Positions 1-11,747 of a stretch of 64,000 nt of DNA are shown here, piece after piece; position 1 is the first letter of the stretch; each line of letters opens with the position of its first letter. The notes under the pieces are model-generated. The model was not told where the DNA came from and ran no database searches. It saw only the letters and a program-made list of their open reading frames with translations. The position numbers and the translations under genes were made by a program. Origin of the DNA: Elymus sibiricus (lineage: Eukaryota > Streptophyta > Magnoliopsida > Poales > Poaceae); the NCBI GenBank assembly GCA_039707655.1, contig CM077667.1, positions 543,658,222 to 543,722,221 on the forward strand, written 5' to 3'.

Positions 1-199
1 TGTTAGTTTCTATTATTTTAAATATTAGGATGGTTGTCATTGTTTTAATTAGCTAGGTTGGTTGCTACTATTCTAGATACTTAGGATAGTGGCTATTGTT
101 TTCAATATTGTGGATACTTACTATTATTCTAAATACTAGCGTAGTTGCTGCTTAGTAATTCGACATAAGGTTGACACTCATTTATTAAAGTTACTCTAT

Positions 200-608
200 G
201 GGCCTGTTTGCGACTGCTTCGCTCCCTAAAATTCAGCTGAACTTCAGAAAACGCAAGCCAACGAGGTAGCTTGACGAAATGCTGCTCTGCAAAAAAAATA
301 TAATCTGCGGTATAACTCCTTTTTTTAAGCTCTTCAGGGGGTGCTTCAAAAGTCTAGAGGCTGGAGTTGGAGGGAAATTACCCACTACTGTCACCAGTAA
401 GTGGATACCCCTTCCATATTTTCTCACGCCATTCAATCAAATAAATTCTTTCCATCAAATTTTCCATTCTTGAAGCTGGAGCTAACTGGAAGCCGAACAT
501 GATAAACTTCTCTTTGGTGGAGCTGCAATTCCTGTATGGAACTACTCCAAAGTGGATTTGGTGGAGTGAAGCTGATTTTGATGGAGCGGAGCAATCCCAA
601 ACATGCCC
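200..608. mobile_element. Small TIR element (MITE), 409 bp
   Basis: The ends are inverted repeats of about 26 bp: GGGCCTGTTTG at the left and the complement of GGGCATGTTTG at the right, both continuing into gctccgctcc-type sequence. The element is flanked by a 3-bp direct repeat TAT (197-199 and 609-611). The length, short TIR and lack of coding capacity fit a non-autonomous DNA transposon. GGGCCTGTTTG ends and a 3-bp duplication suggest the PIF/Harbinger (Tourist) group, although TAT is not the canonical TWA target. The short reading frames inside are on the MITE and are not taken as genes. Confidence 0.6.
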
Positions 609-1190
609 TATATTGCCACTCTTCACTAAATAAAGTATGCTTATTGTATTTATCTTGTTGTAGGTAAACATGCAGTGGCCTAGGGAGAGGAATTAAGGCT
701 ATGCCTAGGTCAAGCCCTTAGTATTAGCCGCAATCTTGCGATTTAGGGTTAGCGTTTCGGTTAGTCTAGTTATGTATCTCCCCCGAATATGATGATTGTG
801 GATGGAGATATCATTCAATCTTTCAGGGCTACGATTGGGCGGGGACAGATTTTTCATGGTGATGATACAACTTCTCTTTCTAAATCATCTTTAGCGTAGC
901 CCGTTTCCATAAACGAGCTTGTGGATGAGAGTCCATATTACCCCTTCTAGTTAAGGTTTAGGGTAGGATTTCATTTAACCCGTTTTTCTTTGACTGGTGA
1001 TACCGTCTAGTTGTGTATCTGCTCCAAAGAATCTAATTTGAACATCTCTATTTTGATTAAATGGAGTAATCTTTATATTTGTGCTGCTTTGATGAAACGG
1101 AATTAAATTTGTATTTCTGCTGTTTTGCTGAGATATATTAAATTTGTTTTTGTATAATTGTATTGCACAGTTTTAATTTTTTAAATAAAA
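609..1190. other. No recognisable feature
   Basis: AT-rich unique-looking sequence. No long reading frame, repeat array or RNA gene was recognised. Confidence 0.5.
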
Positions 1191-1318
1191 AACATACCAC
1201 TGACACGCAATAAATTCTGCATGTCACCGCCAGTATAGTTAGTGGCGACGAACAGCCCAGACCGCGTGTCACTAGAATACCATCTCCACTGACGGTCAAT
1301 ATATTGTGCGCGCCAGTG

Positions 1319-1985
1319 CAATTTCCTTACCACTGAATGTTGGGACAAACCCCGGACCAGCTCGCCGCTCATCTCCTCTCACTCGCTCGGACGAAGGTGG
1401 AAGAAGGAGCACACCGGATTTTTTCGGCGCACAAACGCCCCGCCGCACGAACGGCCTTACTTTACTGGGCACATACCCCGGCTCGGCTCATACTGTCACC
1501 GTGGCTCGGCAACAGACCGGCGCTCTCGATCAGTACACAGGAGGGGCCTTTTATACCCGGCTGGACACAGGTGCACACACGCACGCACACATGACCCGGC
1601 ACCACACCGCCCACTAACCCATTCATGCACGCATCACACCCGGCCACTAACTCAACTATTGTGCATGGCTAGCCCACTAACTAACTGACTCCTTGCCTGT
1701 AGCTAGCTAAATCACATCTAGCTAACGACCTATCCAGAAGTCTATCCTACCGTCCATGCACTCACCTAGCTAGCTAGCTACGGCCGCGCCACTCAACACG
1801 GCCGGCCCAACTGATCCCTGTGGACGCTACTACACACACGACTAAATGCATAGCTACGGCCGCGCGCACGACGCACACAGTGGCATGGCTTATTTCTAAC
1901 ACTGAAAAGCGCGTTGCTCATCACTGATAACCACTTGTCAGTGGCGAGTTACAAGTGGTAGACAATTTTGCAGGAGTGCAACCTT
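1319..1985 (+). repeat. Left copy of a diverged inverted repeat pair
   Basis: This stretch matches the reverse complement of about 11975-12640. Shared blocks include the region around 1345-1395 (ccagctcgcc, ctcggacg), a TATA-like ttttata block near 1548, and the 1765-1885 block with ctagctagctacggccgcg, cgcgccactcaac and gcccaactg. Identity is roughly 70-80 percent by eye, with indels. The arrangement of a TATA-like box followed by a CpG-rich leader looks like promoter DNA. Repeated agtggcg/cgccact motifs at 1190-1260 and 1935-1985 resemble subterminal repeats of a DNA transposon, so this copy may lie inside a small non-autonomous element. Confidence 0.55.
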
Positions 1986-2577
1986 CTTGTGCACCTACTT
2001 TGGAACAGAACATACAACCTTCAACCAAAATGGAGGATCGAAACACCACACAAACGGCGTGCTAAGCAACCTCGAAACTGATATGAATGATGCCCACCTA
2101 TAAGAAAAATGGGGGGATTGAAAAACCGAGAGCATGGACGAATCTGCTTTTAAGTATGGAAACTCACCATCTCAAGGTGCACGGAAGTCGATGGGAGAGG
2201 AAGTTGATCAAATCTCAAGATAAACTTGAACTCAACCGAAGTATCTGCAAGGAAAGCATTCACAACCCTGGTTAGGAACAGGAAGGTGCCGAAGAAAGAG
2301 AAAGAGGGAGGAACCAGTCCAAACGCACAGGAAATTGCCTTGGTTAAAACCCTTGATCTTTGAACGCTACTGCCTGTACATAGGCCGCAATCATCTGAGA
2401 ATTGTTCGTTGCTGGACTCAGTACACGGGTGTTCCAAATGTGGTGGCAACTCATTGAATTGAGACAGGGATACTTTGTCCGGCCGTGTGCTTGGATATTG
2501 ACGTTGATGACGGAGAGCTCTATGTCAAGATCACGACGAAATGGAAAAGAAATGTTTGTTTCTGTTCTTAGCTTCAT
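1986..2577. other. No recognisable feature
   Basis: Several overlapping short reading frames on both strands, none longer than about 100 codons and none recognised. No repeat structure seen. Confidence 0.45.
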
Positions 2578-3016
2578 CCAAAATAAAAAGTAATAATCCA
2601 GAGAAGCATCGACCTAACTAATTTCTTTTATTAGTACAAGCCCACACTACCACTAGCTATTACATATTATATATATGATATTAGTTCCCGCAGGCGGATT
2701 GCCAAGCAAAAAGTGTCGTCGCGTAGTGAGTGTCGTTGATTCCCTAGCCAGGGTATGAGCATCCACATTATGGTCTTTTGTGGCAATCGTCCAAAATAAT
2801 AATAATCCATAGAAGCATCGATCTATCATTATTTTTGAGTACAAGCTCACACTACTAGTACTAGTTATTCCCCGCCGGTGGACTGCCGAGCTAAATGTGC
2901 CATCCCATAGTGAGTGTCATTAATCGCCTAGCCAGGGTTGGGCATCCACATTATGCATGGTGCCTTGTGCCGATCTTCCAAAAACAAAAATCCAGTGAAG
3001 CATCGACCTATCAAAT
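2578..3016. repeat. Tandem duplication, units of about 190-213 bp
   Basis: Two full diverged units start at 2578 and 2791, and a third partial copy starts at 2978. Each opens with cca-aaa...taatccag-agaagcatcgacc, then an agtacaagc-cacacta block, a cgcaggcggattgccaagc-like block, a tagtgagtgtc block and gcatccacattatg. Weaker echoes of the unit start (aataatccagcaggcctg) occur at about 3105-3195. Confidence 0.65.
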
Positions 3017-4258
3017 GAAAATGATTTCTTGTGCAGATACTCATATTTTTTCTTTGACGTGGCAGATACTCCGTATGTAAATCCATCAGGCCTGCGACTT
3101 AAAAATAATTATAATCCAGCAAGCCGGCGACAGTTAAAAAGAAAAAAAAACAGCAGGCCTGCGACTATCCAAAATAATAATCCAGCAGGCCTGTGCGACA
3201 GCAAGAAAGCTGAACGGATAAGTTTAGATCAAGAAACCGTAAGCAAACCTTTGTTTATTTTATTTGCCGGCAGGGAACTAGATGCACCATTGTTTTTGTC
3301 GGGAATTAGATGCCCTCTTCTTGGAACTTCCGTTCTGCTTTCTAGACAACGGTATCCATCTATCTACTATTACCTCTGTACACTAAAAAAATACTATAAG
3401 ACATTTTACATTAGTGTACAGATGATGTTTATAATTATAATCTAATTAATAGGAGAAAGTAACTATTGAGTGCAGATGCCAAACGAGTTGCACCGGAGTG
3501 CCCGCCTAATAGCATTGAAAAGGTGTGAAGAATATTCCTTCCAAATTTCTCATCCTGGAAATGATGTGCATGCGACAATTTTTTGTCTGAACCTTGTAGG
3601 AGCAGTCACAAGATATATGCTTGGCCCACACATTAGTTCTCTCTAATCGTGCGTGCGTTGGATAGAGTTTCATCGTACGTACAACATTGTTCATACCATC
3701 CGCTCAAAGAACCAAAGAATCGGAATGGTGGTGCGTACGATAAAAATCCATACGATTTTTGTACGACTTGATCTCATCTCTCCATTGAATGTAATGAACG
3801 GCTGCTACTGATTGTCGTATGTAAATCATAAAAGAATTATCGTTCGTGTAGCACCACACTCAAAGAATTAGCCATGGTATGGTATACTAGCCGAATGCCC
3901 ATGCGATGGCTAGACTTATGTCATCGTGTAGGAACATGTCATCTTCTGTTAGGCATTTCAACTCGACATGTCATTTTTTCAATGAAAATAGTTACCTTGT
4001 GGGATAACATTTGTGTTTCCCATTTGTTTATGTAAAAGTTAGCGAATTTTTGGCCCTTCAGAAACATGGGATAGATATGCCTGTGGGTGTAGGTGCAGGG
4101 AATGATATACTATGTGCATGTGCTCGTATACTACATTTTTTTCTTTGGCACTGATTTGGTATGTGCCTGATCTTGTATGGAATGCTCAATTATTTTGGTA
4201 AGTGCAGGGGAGAACGTACCATTTATCATTTATGTTTATGTTCATTTGGTGAGCGCGC
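3017..4258. other. No recognisable gene
   Basis: AT-rich intergenic sequence. Part of 4165-4258 (taccatttatcatttatg, ttcatttggt) is related to the tandem units at 4980-5216, so the 4269-4950 insertion landed inside a degenerate repeat array. Confidence 0.45.
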
Positions 4259-4268
4259 TCAATTGTTT

Positions 4269-4950
4269 TTTTTTTTTTCAAAGAACCAGCAAATCACTGG
4301 TTTCAATTAGATTTACCACAAAGCAGCGGAAGAAAAAATGGGGAGGATCCGAAGATCAAAAAAAGGAGAAAAACGGCAGCCCTACTGGCTGCAGAACAAC
4401 ACAACACTTACACGGTGGATCGCCCTCCACCCATAACAGGACAATGCAGCTCCGACTCCGGCGAAGAACTATATAGAAATAGACAAGGTTGGCGTCACGG
4501 AAGATCACTGAACAGACCACGTGTCACCCATCATCTTACGTCATCGGGGGCCGTACTACAGTTTCGACTTCACAGCAACAGACAGCCGAGGTAATCTCAC
4601 GGAAACGTCGGAGAAGAGCAGAATAACACGATCAATGCCACGCCCCCAACAATGCTCACGGCCATCATCCTTGCCACAGAAGCCCGACCGCCCTCATTGC
4701 CAGACGGACACGACCAACAGCATGAAAGACCTCCCCTACCTATCACTGGTCCCTCTGGCCCGCAAGAAGCTCCTGGAACGATGCCCCAAGAGGTGCCATG
4801 CACGTTGCCAGCATTGCCCGATCCCAGGGGATCAAGAGTTTCCCCCGAGCTTCTTTGCGTAGTGGAGCGACCAGAAATGCCTCAGCAACGCCTTCTAGAA
4901 GGAAGCGGCACCCGCAGGCATCGCCGTCGCCTGCACCGGCCCCAGCGTGT
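4269..4950 (-). mobile_element. Retroposon with poly(A) tail and 10-bp target duplication
   Basis: A 10-bp direct repeat TCAATTGTTT occurs at 4259-4268 and 4951-4960. The sequence between starts on the plus strand with a T run (4266-4278), so the inserted copy is on the minus strand with its A-tail at the left and its 5' end near 4950. Sequence outside the repeats continues the same degenerate array on both sides, which supports an insertion. The body has reading frames of up to 156 codons but no protein I can name. It could be a 5'-truncated LINE or a processed transcript. Confidence 0.6.
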
Positions 4951-5012
4951 TCAATTGTTTGGAACACTTGATTTTTTGTTATGTGCAAAGGAATGCATAC
5001 CATTTAGCATTT

Positions 5013-5216
5013 ATGTTCATTTGGTAAGTGCAGAGAGGCAGCGGCGTACCATCATAGATGAGCTGGGTGATGTACCATCATTCACCAACTCTCCGTTAAT
5101 AGTTGAGATGTTCATTTGGTAAGTGTGTTTAGCTTTAGCAGGGAGGCGTTGGCGTACCATCATAGGGAGGCTGGGTGATGCAGCATCATTCACCAACTTC
5201 CCTTTAATAGTACAGA
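5013..5216. repeat. Tandem repeat, about 95-110 bp, two copies
   Basis: Units start at 5013 and 5108 with ATGTTCATTTGGTAAGTG. Each contains ggcgtaccatcata, gctgggtgatg and atcattcaccaact. Partial older copies lie at about 4170-4258 and 4960-5012, either side of the retroposon. Confidence 0.65.
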
Positions 5217-5680
5217 TAGATAGATGTTGATTACTTACCACACAACAGGCGTGGTGAGTAATCTCAGAATCATTCAAAATATAGATGTTGGTTATTTTTA
5301 TTTCAGTTTTTTGGGGGATCGATGCAGCTTACTTGCACAACCAATATATTCAGATCGCATAGGCGTGTGGTTTAAATTTTTGACGGGGTCGAAGTATTGT
5401 GTATGGTTCAAAAATATGCATGTGCCTGCAAATTTGTTTAATAAATGTATCACTTGTATCCCAACTAAGAAACATGAACCTGCATGCTCAGTGGTAGGCT
5501 AATATCTCTTGTGTCTTCATATCTAGAGTTTTTTTATTTGCAAAATCTTCATACCTACAGTTGGAATCCCACACCTATCTTATTTTATTTTATTGTATAC
5601 TTTACACATGTCATTTTACAAAATTCCGTACCAAACTCCTACATTAAGAATATTCATATTAGGAGTATCAATCCAAGGTA
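5217..5680. other. No recognisable feature
   Basis: AT-rich sequence between the tandem repeat and the Stowaway element. Short reading frames only. Confidence 0.4.
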
Positions 5681-5981
5681 CTCCCTCCATTTACTTATAC
5701 AAGGACACTATGAAAAATACATTTTACATCTATACAAGGCCACCAACAGTAATCAGGACAAAAGTTAATGATATTTTCTTGAACTAGCAGCCTATTTAAT
5801 ACTTGCATGCATGCAGTCATAATGATACTCCAATCATCTTTCTATCTCTTCCTTGCATGCATGTGGTGTATTAATGATCCGACTAAACGAAAAGAAAAGT
5901 GGATTTACAAAGCAAGACATTAAATTTTACCTTGGTACCTGTAATATGAGTTTGTGACCTTGTATACAAAAATGGAGGGAG
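5681..5981. mobile_element. Stowaway-type MITE (Tc1/Mariner), 301 bp
   Basis: It starts CTCCCTCCATTT and ends AAATGGAGGGAG, with TA on both sides (5679-5680 and 5982-5983). These are the terminal motif and TA target of grass Stowaway elements. Extended inverted ends include cttatacaaggaca at the left and its imperfect complement tgaccttgtatacaa at the right. Non-coding. Confidence 0.9.
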
Positions 5982-6305
5982 TACAGTGTTTGGATACGGA
6001 CCGCATTCCTGCTTTTTTTTAAAACACTCAGGGACTCTTTTGTATACGCCAATTAACTAGGACAGAGATACACACGTGTAAGCATATTATAAAACTGAAT
6101 AATAAAATAAAATTGATACACCATATTTTGTGTCTACATTTCGTGTGTGTTTCACTATCTTTGGCGGTGAAGGTGGTCTCGATCTGCTGAATAAAGTTTC
6201 CTCGAGCCTCTTGATCTTAACAGTATCGGCCGCGGCAGAGTTGATGCCTCGTTGGCGATGGTGTACACTTCTTGCTGACCGGCGAGTTTACAGTTTTCAG
6301 GGTTT

Positions 6306-6343
6306 GGGGGGGGGGGGGGGTGGGGGGGGGGGGGGGGGGGGGG
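6306..6343 (+). repeat. Homopolymer G tract
   Basis: About 37 G residues interrupted by a single T. It lies roughly 270 bp upstream of the proposed start codon at 6611. The tract could form G-quadruplexes, or could be partly a sequencing or assembly artefact. Confidence 0.9.
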
Positions 6344-6610
6344 AGTAGTTAACTACACTAGACCGCCAGCGGCAGCGGCAGCGTCCCTCTCCAGTCGAGC
6401 GCGAGAGTATTTGTTTATGGCGCTAATACGTGGGCAGCCGGTTAACCAGCACCTCGCTTCCCTCCTTCTCAAGTCAACAACCTTTGCTTTGCTGCCAAGA
6501 GCCCAAGACTCATTAGATCCAGAACAGAAGGTAAACGTGGTAAGATTACCCGTAATCACATACTCAAGGGATCAAGGAGCAAACCTTGCTTTCTCGTAGC
6601 TTCTCGTGGC

Positions 6611-9600
6611 ATGGCCTCGGCGGCTGAGCCTATGGCTGGGCAGGAGAGTCCACTAATTTACAGCCGTGATGTCCAAGAGCAGGATGCGATCTCCAATCGC
6701 TATTATATGGTAACTAATAGAAGTCTTATGAACTTTATCTTTGTGTTTTGCAGTACATGATTTTGTTTTGTTTGAGGGGAAGTAGCAGAAGATGTCAAAT
6801 CTGTGGCATAGATGAAGAATACGATACCATAGCGCAAAGCAAGAGATGTGCTTAGTGTTTGGGAATAGTTATTTCTCTTCTACTTGATTCAAGCTGCTAC
6901 AGATTTGAAGGATTCTGTGGTTACCAACGGATCGATCCATTTAGCTAATCCTTTATTTTCATCTTTCATATCGATGATGAATAGAATAGCATCCGTTGAT
7001 TTGGTCTCTTCAACTTTACTATTAAAAGCAGTTAAGTATCATCATTAGTTGCTTCTTAGCCTATTACCGTGCAGTTTCTCAGATAATAATTATTTCGGTT
7101 AGTAAGTGATATTCTTTTTAGTAATGATATACATCTGCGAGAAGATTCATACGGAGGGAGACAGTTGAAATCAGGGACATGTCAGTGGAAACAAGAACAC
7201 GTCGTCTGTAGGTTTCTTCCATAAGCAATTCTCTGGTAACTTTAGCATTTTCATACTCTTTTTTAGCCTGACAACAGTGGGGGTAACCCCGGTCAACGCG
7301 GTTTGAGCTGAACCTTTATTTTGGAAGATATCATCAAAGACATCATAGACATGGCACCACACCGCGTTTGTCAGGCCCGGGGATGTTGTTGCACTCCTCC
7401 TAAGCCACGGTCATAGTCTAGGTATGGTCTGAGTTGTGTCTAGGTCTGAGTTGTGTCTAGGCTTAGTCCGACCTGTGTCTAGGCTTAGTCCGTGGCGTCG
7501 GGTGCGTGCGTGTGTGTTGTTTGGGTGCACGGGTGTGTCCCGGTGCGTGTACACCGTACGTATAGCTGTAGGGCTAGGTCGTTGGTGTTTCTGCGGCGTG
7601 GAGATCGTGCGGGCTTGGTGCGACTCGTTCGCATACGTGCGCGGCGAGGACGTGGACAGAGCGGGCCGATCCGGCCGCGCGGGTGGGCAGGGGGCGTGGG
7701 ACCATGCTCCTGCGTTGGCCCAGGTATTTAAGCCCTGCGGGGATCGTTGTAACGAGAGGCTGTGTGGATCGAGCACGTGCTTGAGGAGAAACAGCCGTTG
7801 CGGCGGCGGCGGCGTTCGTGCGCTGGGAACCATCACCGTGTCCACTATGTGATCGTGTCCTCCTCTACCTTCTTCTTCGTTGGTTCGTGCCACATCAAGT
7901 GAGGGAGAGCAGAGAGAGAGGGCTACGGCGAGTCAGAGAGCGAGCTGCGGCAACAACAATTGGTATCAGAACCTCTGACTCGCCGTAGACGGAAACCGCA
8001 CGACCTATACGCCATAGCGATGGGCCTAGCAAAGGAGGTTTCCGAGACAGTTGCAGTGCAAAACGACATGGGATTAGAAGGTGCCGATGTTTCCCACAGA
8101 TTCTGAATTACACAAAGTAGTCGGGGAAGAGAGGACAACGTTGGTGAGTCGCCTGTACCGGACTAGGACGAAGGTGTTGTCAGCATAACTAGAGGTAGCC
8201 TGAAGGGGCCACATCTGTCGCCTGTAGAAGCACAGGGGAAGTACTCAATGTAGGAGAGGAAGAATCCAACGTCGTGATGGAGACAAAATGTGCGGACGGA
8301 TGCGATGCTCCTCCTAGCGAGGCAGGACAATGAGTGCAATGGTAGACATTGATGCACAAGGATGGCGATGTAGCTTGCATGCGGCGCCTCTATGGCCCGA
8401 CGAAGCATGCCGTTGTAGCCCATGAGTTGATGCAATGGCAGGAGGCACTGGCCAAAGGTGTCAGGGAACGTACTTCATTAGCCATTAGGGAGAATGTATG
8501 GCGGGCAGCGCTGCATCCTGAAGGGGCTATGCAGCAGCAGCCTGTCACTTGACCGGCTACACAAAGGCGTGTGCAAACGGCTGGTATGACCGGTTGCATG
8601 GAGATGGTGGAGGCGCTGTGATCAAAGATTGGGATGATGATGGCCGGCATAGTTTGACGTGCAGATGAAGCAACGAAGAGGTAACGCAGGCGGTCGTCCC
8701 CTAGAACTTGACAAGCCTGCGTGTGGCTGGTGTAGTCGCCGCCGAGGTCGGAGAAAACTCCATTTTGTTTGTAAAAAAAATCATAATTGTTTGATTTTTA
8801 TTTATGATTTTTATAGTTTTCAAAATTAAAATGCCTTAGCTGGTGTACCTAGACCCACCTCCCATAGATTTGTGTTCCAATACTCGTCACCTAATAAATA
8901 TGTCAATTTCCAGAAAAGATATTAGAATAATGCAATATTACTTTGGTCAGGTGTCTGCTCTCATGGGCAGGGAGCACCTTAGCTCTGGTGTAGCCCAAAC
9001 AAGGAAAAGAGACACTTTATTTACTATTTGGCCCAAACCACCACTTAATGATCATCTACTAACTCAGCCCCATAAAATCTTTGATTGTTCTTGGGCACAC
9101 CCCTGCAAAGGAGGATCATGCTTTTTATTTCTTCGTTCTTAAGTTTATAACAAAACCCGGGTAAAGGTATGTACTATGCTGTGGGGTCAAAATCGTTTGG
9201 ATACGAAGATCGTCAGAGTGTGCGTTCGATACTTGAGGAGGAGACGCGGCCGGATTGCGTACGCCGATGACCCGGTGTCAGGTGACAACATGCAAAAAGT
9301 ATGGGCGAGTGAAATGTTCAATGACGATCGACAAGCAAGGAGAGACATTCCATGTTGAGAAATGTGAAACCTTCGTGTCAGGGTAAAAGAGAAACTATCA
9401 TCGAGGTTGCCAAATAGTGAGGTTTTTTTACAAGTCTGCCTCCTCCTTTCTACTCCCTATCTAACAAAATGTACGTGATATAAAAAAACATACTATGATT
9501 TGTTACATAGGGGTATTTATAGGGATGGAAGAGAATGGAAATAAAAACTACAATTTTGCCATCCTCCTAAGGAGATTACTACAATGGCATAATGGTCATT

Positions 9601-11747
9601 TATCTTATCGTAAGGAGGTTAATTCAACAGCAGGACCTTCGTCATGTTCGGGCATGGCCTGCCGAGGCGTGGCATTGGCTCCATGACATGGCCTGGCCTT
9701 ATGTGGTGTCGCGGCGTGACTTGACATAGTGTCTAAGGTATGCTTTTGATATTGTGTCAAGGCACAACCTAAACACTATCGAAGTGGGGTCTCGTGCCTG
9801 TCGGCGCATTGTTTAGACATTGTGATGCGGCACTAGCTTGTCATGTTGATAAGGTGTGAGCTTGACATCACAATGAATGATACTTTTTATGATAAATCAT
9901 ACTACATAATTTAGGGTCTAGTATTAAGTTGATCCAACCATTCATATGGTTTGGCTCAGAGTTTGCACTAAGGATAGCTTCATAATTTTCTGCTAAAGGC
10001 AATGGTCGGCTATGGTTTCGCTAGTTAGGCTATCAGTTTAATGCAGATCCCCCTCCCACCCCCCCACCCCCCCCCCCCCCCCCCCACCGCACAGAAACAC
10101 ACCCTCGCCTCCCTAGCGACAGGCTGACTGCTCTTGCACCGCCACATGTGATGAGTGCTGAAGCGCAGCCTCGTCTCTTGTTGTGTCATCACCCTGAGGC
10201 AAGGCACAGCTTCGCGGAAGTTCAACCAGGGGGGCGCGACCTCTGCTCACCGTCTCCATTTTCAACAACAAGAATGAAGGAACCATGAATCAAGAGCTTG
10301 GCTATGTGAATCCTTAGCACTACGAAACATCAACCACAATCACCCTCACATTGTCCCTACTGTACCTGGTCATGTCGTTCAGATCTAAGCAGTAGCTAGA
10401 TGATCCTTGTTTCATGGAGGGAATAACAAATAACATTACCGCTTACAATAAACCACCTTATAGGCTATAACATGGCTGCATTACTCCCCTATCGGCATGG
10501 TTGGATCACAAAAATAATGGATCTAAAATTATTTGATGCACTGTAAAAGGACTCGGATGGAAAGCTTGACTTTGGATAGATCGATGAATTTGAAATTATT
10601 CTGGGTAGCACAAAAACCCAACCCACAACAATAAGGGAACCGTAAGAACCACCAATCTTTTGAAACACGAAGAATCTTGCATGGGAACCAGGAAATTTTG
10701 ATATCAATGATTGCCCATAATTTTATTACCGGTTCATAAGTGGCATTGGAATAAGCTAACTTGTTTTTTTTGCAGCGGATGCCACCTAAACTGGATCATA
10801 AGGTCTATGTCGCCGCTGCTCTTCTAGTAATGGCAGCTTATGCAGCATTGCTTTTCATCAGTAAAAAGTATATCAATGTAGTTGTCATCCCGGCTACCAT
10901 GGTTGTCTTCATTGGTGCGGTGTGGGGCAAGTTCTGGGTCACGGAAAGATTGCAGCATTGGAACATTGACAGCGCTTATACCTTGGACAATGACACGGAC
11001 AAAGTTGAAAGCCTCTCGACGGTAGTGTTATTTCCATACTGCCTGCTGCTAAATCAGGTAGTCTTGACACTTCCCACAAGCAAACAACAAAATAACGATC
11101 TTGTTGTCTCTCACTTCCTTATCTTCTTTAGTTGTGCCATTGGCGCATTAGCAATGTTGATGGCCAAAGTGCCGATCGTAACCAGCCCAGGTGTGGCGCA
11201 GGCGCAGCAAGTGCTCCATCAGGCCTTCATTGTGGTTCTTACGATAACAGTGCATACCATGGCTACAGAATGGATGGAGGAAGATATTGTACTGGTTTGC
11301 ATGCCGGAGCTTGTTGCTGTGCTTGTGTGGTTTACTGTCTATTTTGATCATGCCAGATGTACCCTATCTGTCGACAAGGTCACATCATGGAAATCCAGTG
11401 TCATATGTTCAAGTGCAGCAATGGCGGTTATGGCATACCTCACATCCAACTTTGCCTCTGAGGAGGAGCTACTTCCAGTTGACGCGAGTGACGAGAGGCT
11501 ACTTGCCATGTTACATTCTATTGACGTGAATTATGAGAAGGTACTTTTCATCAATTATTGGTGCACGAGGGTCTTGTCCTCCTGTACCTTATCAGGGGTT
11601 CTATCGTACTTTAGCGTGTGGATGATTCATGAGTGGCCTGGAAGCACGGACAATGGGAAGGTGCCCATTCAGCTCCTCAGGTTCTTTGCAGATATATGCT
11701 TCTCTACATCAGCTATAGGTCTTCTAGGTTTACTTGTTCTTCTGTAA
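6611..11747 (+). CDS. Multi-pass membrane protein, two exons, family unknown
   Basis: Proposed exons are 6611-6709 and 10776-11747, giving 356 residues. Exon 1 opens at an ATG in a good context (cgtggcATGG) and runs 33 codons to ATG|GTAACT. Exon 2 follows a long T run ending tttttgcag|CGG. Both junctions are phase 0, so the frame is continuous. Exon 2 is one long open frame to TAA at 11745-11747. About nine hydrophobic segments are visible, at roughly residues 44-61, 66-84, 113-132, 142-162, 179-196, 204-222, 240-257, 287-307 and 332-355, joined by short polar loops. The first 40 residues are polar and would face one side of the membrane. No transporter or enzyme motif was recognised. If exon 1 is wrong, the first in-frame ATG is 10779. 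The 4,066-bp intron carries a Copia LTR, so the gene could be a decaying or poorly expressed copy, although the frame itself is undamaged. Confidence 0.6.
7384..7974 (+). mobile_element. Truncated Copia: single LTR plus primer-binding site
   Basis: The LTR (7384-7958) begins TGTTGTTGC and ends GCAACAACA, a perfect 9-bp terminal inverted repeat. A TATA-like ggtatttaag lies at about 7722-7730. Two bases after the LTR, TGGTATCAGAACC (from 7961) matches the tRNA-Met primer-binding site of Copia elements. Only a few hundred bases of possible internal sequence follow, and no second LTR is visible, so the element is truncated. It lies inside the intron of the membrane-protein gene, in the same orientation. 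Confidence 0.75.
7975..10775. other. Remainder of the long intron
   Basis: No exon could be supported. The first 700 bases may be leader or gag remnant of the Copia element. The rest is AT-rich with short frames of at most 99 codons and a C-rich tract at 10049-10085. The 3' end (10760-10775) is a pyrimidine run plus CAG, the proposed splice acceptor. Confidence 0.45.
10049..10085. repeat. C-rich homopolymer tract
   Basis: A run of C interrupted by single A or T residues, about 700 bp before the proposed splice acceptor. On the minus strand it is a G tract like the one at 6306-6343. Confidence 0.85.

Noticed and set aside
7411..7893. 160-codon minus-strand and 138-codon plus-strand frames
   Set aside because: Both fall inside the GC-rich Copia LTR (7384-7958). 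No homology recognised and they are mutually overlapping.
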